Assembly: GCA_017562135.1 (NCBI GenBank)
Contig: QEYB01000825.1
Span: 727,889 to 791,888 of the forward strand
Direction: 5' to 3'
Length of the DNA: 64,000 nucleotides
Origin: Dipylidium caninum
Lineage: Eukaryota; Platyhelminthes; Cestoda; Cyclophyllidea; Dipylidiidae
Below, one piece after another: positions 1 to 12,800 of this stretch (position 1 is the first letter of the stretch; every line of letters begins with the position of its first letter). The notes below the pieces were generated by a model. That model saw only the letters and a list, made by a program, of their open reading frames with translations. It was not told the origin of the DNA and searched no databases. A program made the translations under genes and the position numbers.

Positions 1-3000
1 TAGTTAATTAGGCCCTCAGTAGGACCCGGACATCAATCACCAAAGAGAGAGAGGGAGCCAGAGACGAAATGCTGTACAGATAGCGCTTATGTGTAGTCCT
101 AAAGCAAGCGTGGGCCTGTAGAACCCTTCCCCCCACCCCGCCATCCATCCATTCGTGCATGTGCTTCTTGTCTACCCGTCACTCAGGCCTCCCTTGCTCC
201 GGGCTGTCTTTACTCCTCCCTCCCAGCGCATCCAATCCACTGCAGTTGCCTCCACCTTCCATGTGTGATTGACAGACGGCACGGCTAGCCAATGAGTGTC
301 GCTCGTGATTTTCTGAGTCACAGGGCCCTCGGATGAGTGAATGAGGGTCGGGTAAGACCTTCTGTCAAATGGGCTGAAAATCTTAATTTTTTGGCGGCGA
401 TCACACAAATCGAGATGAAGGCTTAACCACAGTCAACAAAATCTTCCCACACTTGGTCTTCTGCACCTCTTTACCATTGCCACGGCTTCAAGTCACGGCT
501 TTTTTGCATTACCTCCTACCGTGTCATATCGAAAGTCAAGGAGACAGGTAGTTTAAGGACTTGGCGCAGGGACTCCTCCTGTCCCGCAATCACTCGTGTG
601 AAGCTTTTGTATATAAATTTTTAACGATCAGTCATGAATGACACAAAATTGTTTACCATTTTGTGTCATCTATCAAAATCACTAGTAAAGTCTTTTGTAT
701 AAGACCCACGCTGTTTACCTTCGTCCGACAAAACCAACGTGGAATGCATGTCCAAGTCAATCTTAACAATATGATTTTTACTTCAGCGAGAACTAGCATG
801 AACAAGTTTATGTCAGTAAACACTTGATTGCTTTTCTCCTTACTTCCATATTATCTCTCTCCCTTCCTTAACTGGCCACTTCTCATAAATTCCTAGCCTC
901 GTAACTGAGTTTTCTCATTTTAATGGTCCCGCTAGATAGTCTCTTGTTCACACGCTTGTATCGGATAGTAGAAAGAAAGTTATCTTAATATAAGTGATTT
1001 GTCCTTCTCAACAACGAAAGTGCTTTTCCACTTTGCCACCTCTTTAAATACGGATGACAGTCACCCAAACTGGTTGGTAGATGAGTGAATATAATACCAG
1101 ACGGGCCGTACAGTCTTGAGGGGTCATTCGTGAGTTTTATCATCATCGTCGTCATCATCATTTCCGCCCATAAATAGATAGGGAGGAGGATAGGTCGATC
1201 TGAACTTGAAAATTTGGGAAAGGCAAGGCGTTTGTGAGAAGTCTGGACGTGTTAGTAAGACAATGTATGGTAAAGCCAATTTCATACTCCTTTTCCCCAC
1301 TTAACCTTCTCCTTCTCTATATGCATGTGAACGCACTTAGGATTATAGTCTCAACGAGACTGGCATTTCTTTTCTGTTCCGTGTTCAACTTTTCTGCCAC
1401 ATTTACTCTTCCCCTCGGGCCCCCTTCAGTGCTCCACTTTCCTTCACGACTCTCCGTTTCTCTCTCACAAGCGAACTCCACATTCTTCGCCCTTCATTTT
1501 TTTGCGTGATTAATAAAACTGTAGAGGCAGCTATGATGATAGTGAACAGAGAAAAACGGGTGGGAAAGGGTTCGTGCAAATATCTAAGTTTTTATCTTTC
1601 TTTGATTCCCTTTTTGATCTTTTCCTTCCAACCGCCTTTCTTTGCGGCACAGTGAAAAAAGGGTTCTTTTTCATCAAATAGACTTTGGCGGTTTTAATCG
1701 AATTCTCCTTTGGTTGTACTGTGTCGTACTCACTTTCACCTCGTCGACTAAGTTGTTATGCTTTGTAAATGACAATGTCTTAATGAATCCCCGGTCTTAG
1801 TTTTCCCTATTAAAGTTGGGAGGTTTGACTATAAAGTGACGGTTGACGCGGGAAGAATGCTGAATTTTTATAACGGCGATTGTTAAGCCGTCCAATGGTC
1901 ATACTTTAAATAGAAAGAAAAAGTGTAGGAGATGAGGACATGTGTCCCCAGTAGGAGTCATTTTTGCGGCATCTTGGGTTTTAGATTGGTTGTAGACTTC
2001 TTCACACGTGACATATTTGCATTCTTCATTATTTTTCTCCTATACATTGCCTTCGTTCCCTTTTTATTCGATACTATCTTCATGCCCACCAATCATCTAG
2101 TTGAACCTTTAGACAAACAACTTCTACTGTTCCTTACTCTCAGGGTTCTGTACCTTCAAAAGCCATCTGTTTCCTCTCCACGCTCCAAAAATAGTAGGCG
2201 CCACGTCTAAGGGGCCTGCTCCACAATCTCGGGATAATTTAAAAGAAAAATGATTCCTGGTTTATGCTGATAATGAGTGCATATGCCCTGAGGTACTTCT
2301 TTACAACGCAGAAAATTAAATATCACCTTGGGACGAAAGTGGCTCCCATGCTGCTATTCACTAGGATGCTTAAAATGCTCTTCACTTGCGCAATTTCTTA
2401 TTAAGGTCGTTCAATTTTTGTTTACATTGGTGCAGATGTCTTTTCTTGATTGCCTCTTCACATTCTCACTTTCTTACAATGGTTAGTAATTTTCAAACAT
2501 GTATGAAGGATTTTGGGGTTGCATAGTGTCGGGAAATTACGGCCATCTTGCCTAGTTGGCTGACCTCACCTCCTCACTCCTCTCCTCTCTCCTTTTGCAC
2601 CTGATAGCGGCACACTTGAGATTCCCTTCTCCACTTTTTCACTCTTACCCTTTATATTTTGCTGTATGTACTGTACTTAACGTGCAGTTTAATTATTTCT
2701 CCTCTTAGCCTATATTTCCTCCTATCTTAAGTTGGGCAACAAGATAAATACTTTTGCTCTGCACATTCCGTGGTGCAAAATCAGCAGTAGGAACTGTTCA
2801 TGCCCAAGGTAATTGTGATTTCAGGGCGGCACACTACGATTCTTGATTCATGATGAAGGAGGGAGAATAATCACGTTCTAACGTCTCTAAGTGTCCCAAA
2901 CTCCATGAACATAGACACATGTTTATTAGAACACGAAGACATAAGAAGTCGGTGGATGATTTCTACTTGCTAGGGTGAGGACATCACAGCGGCTTTATGT

Positions 3001-5213
3001 GACTTTACCTCTTCACTGAATTTTAAAGCGACAAAGTTACAAAGAACTTCAGTTGAATGCAGATGCGGCTGTTTTTTTAATAGGTAGTGTGGATTTGTGC
3101 ATGTGGGTGTTGTCAGCTCACATGTTTTGAATTAGCAGGCTGGTTAGTTCGTCTCCCCTTCCTGTTCTTCTCTTTCTCTTTCTCTCTCTCTCTCTGTGTG
3201 TGTGTGTGTGCTTCTCTCGGTCTGTTTCTCATTCGTTGGTTTAATTACGCGTGCTCTGGAGTCTCGCTTGCTTCATCCTCCCAACCTTCCTCCATCTTCC
3301 CCCCCCCCTCTCCCGGTCTGAAACCCCACTTGTCAACGGAGCAGCAAATGGGCCTGTGGGGAGCGGCTATTAATCATGCGCCTCTCCTCTCCTCCTTCGT
3401 TTTCCCTCCTCGCTTCCCTTCTCATCCGCTTTTAATCTTTTCTTTTACTCTTTTCCCGTAAAATTGCCCCCTAGTCGTCATCTTAAACTTAGTGTTGTTG
3501 ACACACAATCGAGCACTTTTTGCATCGCTTGAGATCACTTCAGTTATAAAGGGACATGGGAAGCCTTCAGTAGCTCTTCTGGTTGTCAGAAGTTTTGGAG
3601 TTAACCACTCTGTCTGCATCACAATCTTATCCCATCCCTTTTCTGCCCTAGTGTAGTATACATTCTTTCTCCTTGGCGCTAGCAGTCTTACAACTTGGAA
3701 GAGACTACACAAGTTAAAACTGACTTTTGTCACCTTTATGCATCTACTTTTTATCAGTTTAATCTCGATTACCGGCTTACAAGCCTTTGCTTTTTCATTG
3801 TTATCACCATTTACTTAGCTAATTAGTTTTCACTTCTGTTGAGGAGAGTGCTGCACATTTAGCGTTGTTAACCCGCCCCTTTTGCTTTCTTTCCCCACTT
3901 TTACAACTCTCAAGAGGTAGGCAATGGAAGCAGGAATTGCACTGAGAGAATGAGCGAAATATTTTAGAAAATCTAAGTAATATCCGAACAGGAAGTCCGT
4001 AATTAGCGTTCTTCCCGCTGTTCTCCCTACATCTGTGTTGAAAGGTTTATAATCTCTCTTCAAAAGTCCGTATTTATTTTGATTGAAAAGCAGGCCTACC
4101 CGTTCAGACTAAAATTCAATGGCCCTGAGTATTTTTGCCACCCCGAGGTTACCAACTACCTTTAAGTGCTTTTTTCGTTGCCATATGGACATGACAAAAA
4201 CGGCAAATGTGCCGGACACATCATGCATTTGTAACTACTTCCTTGGTCCTCTGGTAAGTTCTCCAAGTACTTACGAGAATGAGTACCGCCCTCCATGTTT
4301 GAGTTAATTTTATCACCGCTTTCGTGGTTGTTCTGCTATCCGTTGGAGAAATTGTCAAAGATTGCAGTTAGCAATACGCCTTTTGCATCCATATACATGT
4401 TCGATTAACCAATAGTTCTTGGGTCTTCCCTGAAGGAACAAAATTACAGGAAATGTTCTTTCTTCTGCCCCACTATTTCAGTCTTCCTACACCTAGTTTT
4501 ACAGATCTCTAAAAATTAACGCTTATTTTGCTTCACCCCCGGACACTGGACAATTGAGTAGTTCAATTTCCAACTACTGCCTCCTCACAAGTTTTGTTTT
4601 TTTGTCCTCTTGATCATGACAGCCAAATATTTGTTACAGCCAACCAGATTCCAGAATTGAGTCAGACATGGTGCTCTTTTGCCTTGCCCCCCTTGCTTCC
4701 CTCTCCTTCCCACCGCCAAGGTGGTGGTTGTAGTCATATCGGAGGCGGTGTCTTGTTGGGGGTAAGCAAACACTGCTTTACTGATAGGAAACCAAGGTTC
4801 TGAGATGACGTCTATTGTAGTAACACGAACCCTCTCTCTAAAACACATTAGTTATGCTGTAGGAAATAGCCAGACTACCGCGGCAAGCTTGTTTGAAATA
4901 ATTACCCCATATCTTAACGTAGATAATGCCTTGACCCGCGCCCGAGATACCTCTACTCTCTGATTTAAGCATTCTTGCACTACGTTAACTCAGAAAATCG
5001 GATCTAGGTTTCGCCAAACCCTTCCCACTCACCCTCTTTTTTTTCACTTCCTCATACCACAGAAAGTTCTGTTTCTTTCAGAACTTGTTACCGCACGTCA
5101 GTCCCTCTACAGTTTCGTATCGTAACCCGTTATCACCAGTGGGTACATGGCAATACGGTCTTGAATCTATCCTCTTATGTTTCTCATGTTTATTTTGTTT
5201 TTCCACACCACAG
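1..5213 (+). other. Region upstream of the recognised TCF exons
   Basis: Mostly non-coding in appearance: pyrimidine-rich tracts, a CT/GT microsatellite, and short chance frames. It may hold TCF 5' exons or the promoter. Good donors occur at 4254 (GTAAGT) and 4762 (GTAAGC), but without homologous protein upstream of them. Confidence 0.4.
3171..3210. repeat. Compound (CT)n(GT)n microsatellite
   Basis: A run of CT dinucleotides passing directly into GT dinucleotides, in the region upstream of the recognised TCF exons. Confidence 0.9.
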
Positions 5214-5256
5214 GTTCCACGACTATTCGATTTATTTGGACGCAATGGATCCTCAA
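5214..5256 (+). CDS. Candidate small 5' exon of the TCF gene
   Basis: This 43-nt stretch is preceded by a long pyrimidine-rich tract ending in CACCACAG and followed by a perfect GTAAGT donor. Read from phase 0 it encodes VPRLFDLFGRNGSS plus one base, which is exactly the phase needed by the exon at 6491. I see no homology to a known TCF segment, so the assignment rests on splice signals and phase only. Two further upstream stretches end at good donors in phase 0, at 4253/4254 and about 4761/4762, but are weaker still. Confidence 0.3.
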
Positions 5257-6490
5257 GTAAGTCATAAGCTATCATGTCAACACGTCCGCAAGACCACTGG
5301 CGTGTGTTAAACAATTTGTCAAATTTATCCCAACGGTTTGCTACAAATAAGTGCACATTTTCTGCAACCTAATCCATACATTCGTTGACTGTTCGTGCTT
5401 TATAAGAGCATTCGATTAACCGACTCATCGAGGGGGCTGTGCCACGCACGGAGAAAATTTTTGTGGTGAAACAGTGTTCAAGTGCCAGACATATCACTTT
5501 CCAAAGTCTTAACCGTAAATAACGTACACTTTAGTCAGGGACGCCCTTGTTATCCGATCGGTGTGGTTAATGCGACTCTATTTTCTTCTTCTTCTTCTTC
5601 CTATGCATTCATCCTTTTCACGATTACAGCGAGACAAATGTCGGTTAAGACCAACAACTTCCATAATTGCCTTACAATGTTTCAACCCGATACATTAGCA
5701 ATTCTAAAGCTGATAAACACTGCAGGCAAATCACTCAGAGTTATTTTAGACTTGAGAGGTAATCTTAGACGGACAAATGTTGACCTTCATTGTATACAGC
5801 ATTTTGGGATGAAATAACAAGAATGGTTGGAATCTTACACGTGTTTACGGCGTAAAAGTCGCCTTACCGTTTGTGACAAGGCAAGGACATGTACGTACAC
5901 CCGACCTACACCCACATGATATTGGATAGAGATAAAATTCCCGTTACTCAATCCTTCTTAAAGCACTTTTTTGTGATTTATAATGATTGCTTTTCCTCCA
6001 AATGATCGACCCTTTATCCAGCTTATCTTTAATCACATCGGAGGAATGGAGGTGATTGAGAATGGGTTTGACTTATGAGGGTGATTTTAACAACCATGTG
6101 CAGTAAATGATTGTTCATTTGGTGGTTGCAATAATTGGCGTTGCTTCCATCAGTGACCATTTGGTTGAAATATACTCATAACTGAAGGCACCACGCAGAT
6201 GTTAACAGTGTTGAAGGAGAATGAATGAGCGGGAGATTAAGTAAAAGGACTAATTAGTCCGATTCGTTCGAATTCCACAGATCGCAAATGGCTACCAGTG
6301 TATCTTCATAACTGTTGAATGTGAGATTGTTCAGATGGCTACCTTCTTCCCGTCACTGTTTAACCGACTCTTCACTGCAACTTAGATTCATATGTTAGGT
6401 AGTTTTCTTGGCATTGGAGGTTTTTCACCAGCCACTGTGGTACGACAATCAGGCGGACTTGCTTCCTAGGCGTGATGCTTTACATTACAG

Positions 6491-6874
6491 TTCTTAGAAT
6501 GCCTTGGCCGACGGATCCTCGGTTCGCGAGTTACTTCCTACCTGGCTATCCGGCCGCACTTGCCGCCGTTATGGCTGCAATGCGCTCCTCAGCTTCACCG
6601 GTTTGCGGTCTCTCAACTACTAGTGGAACTGGTGCCACTAACGCTTGCCATGGTGACTACAGTCCGGGTGCGTCTGGTGGAGGTTTTCTTAGCGGTTTGG
6701 CTTCTTCCAGTGCCTCGCCTACCGCTGTACCTCCACCACACTCAAATTCCACTTTCTACACACCACCTTGGGAACCGCAGGGTCCTCTAGGTACCAATAC
6801 CTCCGCTTTTGGTTCGCCTGCTGCCACTGGAAGCAGTGGCGACGGATATATTGGACCCACTAGAGGGGGAGGAG
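6491..6874 (+). CDS. TCF/LEF: TCF exon, Ala/Ser/Gly-rich linker
   Basis: The acceptor TTACATTACAG ends at 6490. The exon reads [20 protein letters not shown] and then an Ala/Ser/Thr/Gly-rich linker. The start loosely recalls the 'MKWP' segment that follows the N-terminal region of vertebrate TCF7L proteins. The donor GTGAGA at 6875 leaves phase 1, matching the next exon. A second donor, GTAAGT at 6925, sits 50 nt downstream but leaves phase 0, which does not match any downstream exon I found, so 6874 is preferred. The incoming phase is 1. Confidence 0.7.
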
Positions 6875-9800
6875 GTGAGAAGCAGCGCACTTCTGCAACC
6901 GATGATTCCAGCCAAACTGCATTCGTAAGTTCTATACTTTCATTCCATGGGCTTACCTCTGCGTAAGATGTCATCGAAGTCTTTTTATCTCCTCCAACAC
7001 CTTTTTGAGTTTTCATGCATAAGGTTATTTCAGGATCCTGTAGTCCCATGCTTCTTCTCTCACTTTTGCATCCTCTATATTTCATAATTTTTCCTTGCTT
7101 TTCAACCCTGTTGTCGAGAGGAATCGAACTTTTTCGCGGAAATCGGTATTTTCACTTAGGTTGGTTGCTATACAGAGGCTATGAGGCTGTTTAGCTTACA
7201 TATTCGTTTCCTTTCCACATTATAAAACTCTGTTTAGCATAACATTAGGGTCGCATAATGTTCTATTTTTCGCGATTAACGCCACTTTTATCCTTCAAGT
7301 ACTCCTACTTCGTATACCATAGCCTTCTCATAAAATTTACGCGATGAGGAAATACCTTTGAAGCTATTTTAATGGATGACATATGCCTCGACTTATAGGT
7401 CGAAACAAATCTTTCTGCGTATGCTTAAGATATTGATGGATTGGCAAAAACACTGAGAGGGCGAAGTATCAGTGATTAATATTTTGTGTGACTTTAAAAA
7501 GTTCTGCAAATGCTCCTTTTTGAAGGGGATGGCAGGAAGGAAGGTGTTAGTTTACTTAGTGCACAAGCACACAAGCATACACACCCATTGAAGCACGAAA
7601 GAATCCCAGTTGCCGGAGAAAAAAACCTTCACCACAGTGATTGATGAGATTGGATTGAGAGGAGAAAAAGTTTTCCCCAGAATATCTCAGACACCTCAAT
7701 CCCGTGGATGGGTACGGATTTATGAGAGACTCTTTTTGTTTGTCAACGAAGTGTCAGCCCGTCTCACATGACAGACTCGCTGGGAGACGAACTTTGAGGA
7801 GTCATACTCAGTGCGCCTGACACCTGAAGTGTGACCAACCCTACCGTCTCAAGCAGTTACCTATAAAGAAAAGTTAATTGTGGGAGAACTCGTTGAATGT
7901 GCAAATTCTCTCGGCCAAGATTTAGATATCTGACATTCGTTTACTTTCTTCCACGAGTGTCCACCGTCCTCGCATTGTCGGATTATGGTCTTACTGAGGT
8001 ACACCTTTACCATTAATCAAACCGGCCGACACCTTTTCATACCGTAAAAGTCTAACCCTGAAATTCTAGTCTGGGAGGATTCTCTGATTCGACGTCAAAT
8101 GCATTGAGAAGTAGCGAATTGCTTTTCAAAATTTCCCTTATTAACTGGCCTACCATCAAATTTTCTTCTCGTTAGTCTTTTCTCAGACATATCCGTTGTT
8201 CGTGTTTCCTCTCCCTCTTTCTCATAAATTTGACCCTTCTGTCGTGTTTGTCAAGCCGAAGGACTCGCATGGGCTAGCATGATGCCTGTAGACATAAATA
8301 ACTCATTTTGGTGGAGCACTGATGAGGCAAAGAGGTACCTCTAATGGGGATTTATGGAGGCATTCGCTTTCTATCATCTCGAAGTGGGTTTAGGCAGAGA
8401 TAAATATTAATAATAATATCCAAGAGACGGGTTGACGAGAGCTAAATTTACTGCACCAAACTGTCAACAACAGTAAAAATATTGTCTTCGAGGATTGACT
8501 TATCCCTCCTCCCGTTTGGTGCTTGTGTCCATTTTACCTTTTAATTTGCCATGGAACAGGTGAATTATTGAGGCACATAGCTGGCGTCTGAATCATTCCT
8601 CAAAATGCCTTTGTTGGTAGGTTTACTGTTTAAATCCTCACTCCTCCCTGAAAAGATTGACACTAATAAGACTCTATCCCCTTACATCCTTACACATCCC
8701 AACCCAACTTTACACTTCCCTTTTCAAGAGCGTTGAGTCTTCCTCGCAGTCCCGATGGCGTTCGGTATCTTCAAAATGTATGCCTACAACCAGACATCCT
8801 GGCTACCAATTCTAGCAAAACCTGGTACTATTTTGGTCATTCCTAATGCCTGATGAATCGTTTTAATAAAATTTGCATACACTCCTGGAATGAACAAACT
8901 CCTATGGGAAACATACTTCCTGTATCTTCTACTGATTGGCTGGAGCATGGTTTGACCGCAACCACTTCCATGCCCCGACGAGGCACAATGTATCGGAAGG
9001 GTTTCCAGGGAGGACATTGCAAAAGAATGCTACATGAGTATACGAAATGAAAGCGATTTTTAAGTATTTATGCTGCGTTGAAGAATTGAACTTCTGCTTT
9101 CTCCCTGTTGGCAGTCACTCGAATTAGTTAGATGGAAAGGAATATTTCCCATGTTTTAAGATGGATTCTGCTAAAAGTTATTGAAGTCTGCGTTTACGAG
9201 TCTCCAGTGATATTCAAGCGAAACGGTAATGCAGTTGAGAATTCTAATTACCGTATCGCTTCTTCCATCCTCTTCTTTTCGTCCACAGCTTTTCACGCTT
9301 CACCGCTTTTCCCCGAAGCGTGCAGAGACATTCAGCATTCACCACCACGCCGAGGAATTTGTCGTGTCTCACACTGGCCTCTCAATTATTCATACGTATC
9401 GGAGGAGGGCTGATGAAACACGAAAATACAACACGCCTACATCTCGTGGCAATCTCGAGTTGTTTCCCCGTATAGCCCCTCGTCTGCCTCCCCTCTCCCC
9501 ATCCTACCCCTTTCTATTCCCGCTGGGGTCTTTCTTCACCCACGAAGTCTCCTAGTTGCAGGTGGGTGGGTATAGTGCAAGTCGAGACAAGGTTCTTTCC
9601 CTCGCTGATCGAATAGTAGTATTTGCGACTGTTCATCCTCTACTTTTGCAGTTACCTCAATTCTTTGTGTTTGTGCTTGTGCTTTGAATATTACTAAGAT
9701 GACATCAATATTTCCATTATTTACCAGTTTCTGCAAATCTAACACACACGCACACACACATGCGCACCTGCTTGTTCCGCGTAACTCGTAGCCCCGTGCA

Positions 9801-12800
9801 CAACGAGAGTAACTTGCACATCGGTGCCTGTGCCCTATTGCTGGGTCGACCTGAACTTTTGACAGGAGAAGTGATTTTTGGGATATGGAATTACTGCGGA
9901 ATTTTGATTTCTTAATATTACCATTATTTTACCCACTTGAGACCAACTTCCATCGTGCGTGGCATTTCTTCCTCTAACCCTCGACCCTCTTTTCTTCACC
10001 TGATTATTTTTCTCACTACCCTCCCCCATACTCTTTACTAGCGCTTTACTCCACCGTATTCTGGGATGTGCTTGCCTAAGCTTAATTACACAGTCAGCGT
10101 ACTTTTTTTTACAATCAATTAAAGTGTGAAATCATATTTGTTGGAGGCTATGGAGTCACTTATCTCTGGCACCAAACATTCCGCCAGGGATCACTTGATT
10201 GAAGACAGTAATAAATCTGAAGGTGGAGAACTTATAATCATTATTACCTAGGTAGCTGTCTTAAGTGCCTTGTCATGACCTTCTTCAATCCCAAATAATT
10301 CCACTCCAGATACGTACCGAGTGCGACGTCATTCCATTTGATCTCTACTTAAAAAAACCATATTTTCATTCAGTCGAGGATGGAATGTATACTTTTAAAT
10401 TTACCTTAACAGGTCTTAATGATTCAACTAGGACTTAAAAATATTTAAGTAGCATTGAAAGTGGTCACTTCTAACAGAAATACCAAGACTCGATCTACTT
10501 TGCATGCTATTTGTTCTGGTTAAGACCAGTAGTTGGCCTGACTTTCACAATAGCATAGCTGAAATGATAAATGAGATAAAAATGTCCATAGAAACAGGCC
10601 AGGTCATATGGGACAACGTGGTTTAGTGCTTGGACTGAATAAGGAAAAGAACAAGCATAAATCCGAGAAATTCTTAACTGTACACTGACGAAGGCTTTTT
10701 CTTACAACTAAATGCGTCTCGCTGTTGGGGGGGGGGGGGGGGAAGGGGGTCGGAACCTGAAATATTAATCCACGTTGATTCAACTAAGAGGCAGAGAGAG
10801 TGAAAACTCCTGAAATGTTTAAAAGTAGTGTCCCGTTCCAAACAGGCTTGATAGAAAACGTGTAAACTTTCAATGGTACAAGCAGAGAACTGCTAAATTA
10901 AATGCGTGATGAATGGACTTTCTGAGAACAGTCAATCTGGCAAATGAAAAAGGTAGATTGTATGCAGACAGGGGACCCAGTGTCTTGGTGAAGTTCGTCT
11001 TGTTGCGCTCCAATACGCACAGACATCTGTCCTTCCCTTGTAAATTTCCTCATTTATGAGTATTACTACGCAAAAATCCTGCAACGTCAGTAAAGGGCTT
11101 TTTCTTATTCAAAATTTTCTTTAAACGCAACTTTCTTCTTTTAAACAGTCTTATCAGGTGTATTCATGTGGCACTGCAGCCATTTGTCCAAGTCAACATA
11201 ACTTCCAGGTTCAGGGGAGCGTGAACCCTAAAGGTCACACTTGGCACCTCTACATTGAACCGGGCAGAAAAAGAAGGAGATAGACAGACGATCTTGATTG
11301 AAGCGAAAGGCCAACCCAGCTATATGCGTATGTTGGTGTGTATGCAGTGTCAGAAGGCAGTAGTTGCCATCCTCTCCACGAAAACCTTCGATTTCTCTTC
11401 TAATCTGGGTGTTTTTCTCCATTCCCTTAACGTTTTTTCTCTTTACCGTCTAATAGTGTGGATACCCAGTGAAATATTTCAACAGACACCGTGGCTCACA
11501 CGCCTATTGACTCCCGTTCTTTCACTCCATACTTCTCTTTGATAATCACCCAAAAGTTAAAAATCCTCCTGGTCTAAATTCCCATTCTATCTATTTGGCC
11601 TTCTACATTTATTCGTTAGGCAGTTAATTCAGCCATTGCATTTAAGATAGTAACACAAATTAGGAGTGGCTTCCATCCATTTTAATCTTGTAGCTACGGA
11701 AATTCTCCCTGCTTCTTTTTCTTCGACATGGAGACAAAAGCACATCTATGATTAGTTTCCGATATATATTTCCTCTTTCTAGTCAGCGACCAGGTTAAAA
11801 AGAGGTGTTATCTTGCTCGTTCTCCTTGTTTGGTTGAAAATGTTTGGATGGTTTTAGCTTATACCTTGCCCGCAGATTTTTCCTTCCAATATTTTCTCTC
11901 CTCTACTCACTGGCTCACCTGAGATGGGAAAGTTGTAAGTCCCTTACCGCACTCATTCATCCATAACCCGACGAACACAAGCAACTTTTCTCATCATCCT
12001 CTCACCAGTAATGGCTTTGACTTTCCCGCTGTTATTTTGACTCAAATATGCCGCTAAAGTCGCTCAACATTACACGAGTGTAGACAATCATGTGCGCATT
12101 AGTGCCTGTGAAATTCGACTGTGTCAGTGCTACATCCTTATTCATGAAGACTTTTTCAGAGGCTATTTCTTGACCAGACTCCTTATGGACTCATTCAATA
12201 TTAACAATCCGTGGCTTTTGGGAGACGAGAGTGGGGTGAATACCCTAAACGCGATTGGCATCCACTAATTAGTTTTCTTTCTAGACACTCTCTTATTCTG
12301 TTCCTGACCTTCCTTCCCTTATTTCCCATCAGTGCTCCAGTTTAGTCTCGAAATCCACGCAGGTGCCTCATTACTCGTATCACTAAGGAGAAAACACACC
12401 CTCAATACAATAAACTGAGAGTATTCTCTTTTTTTTGATAACTCCGATTTCCGGTATCAAAGGTGCAGGAAGAGAATGCGGGTGCACATGTAATTTTTGC
12501 CATCATAGGAGGACTTGCAAAACGTGCAAAATGGTTACATGCTGCTCTTCTAAATAGAGAAAATCTAAGCGCACGCACATTTCCCACCTTTCTATTCCTT
12601 TGGTGGAAATGTAAAATGGTGGCCACATTTATCTGATCGACACTTATTTCCTTCGTGCTCTCCCCTCCACCCTCACACTCCTCACTCTCTCTCCACCTTG
12701 TGTTCCACCTTCTCTTGCCTCCAACGGATGTCTTATAACCAATGAACACATTTTTATGTTTCATATCCATCAGAGGAAAAGTTGGTTTTTATTAAGTCAC

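Noticed and set aside
9132..9555. Open frames after a strong acceptor at about 9288
   Set aside because: Could be an exon, but no donor gives the phase 1 in, phase 1 out needed between TCF exons, and the two frames are equally plausible.
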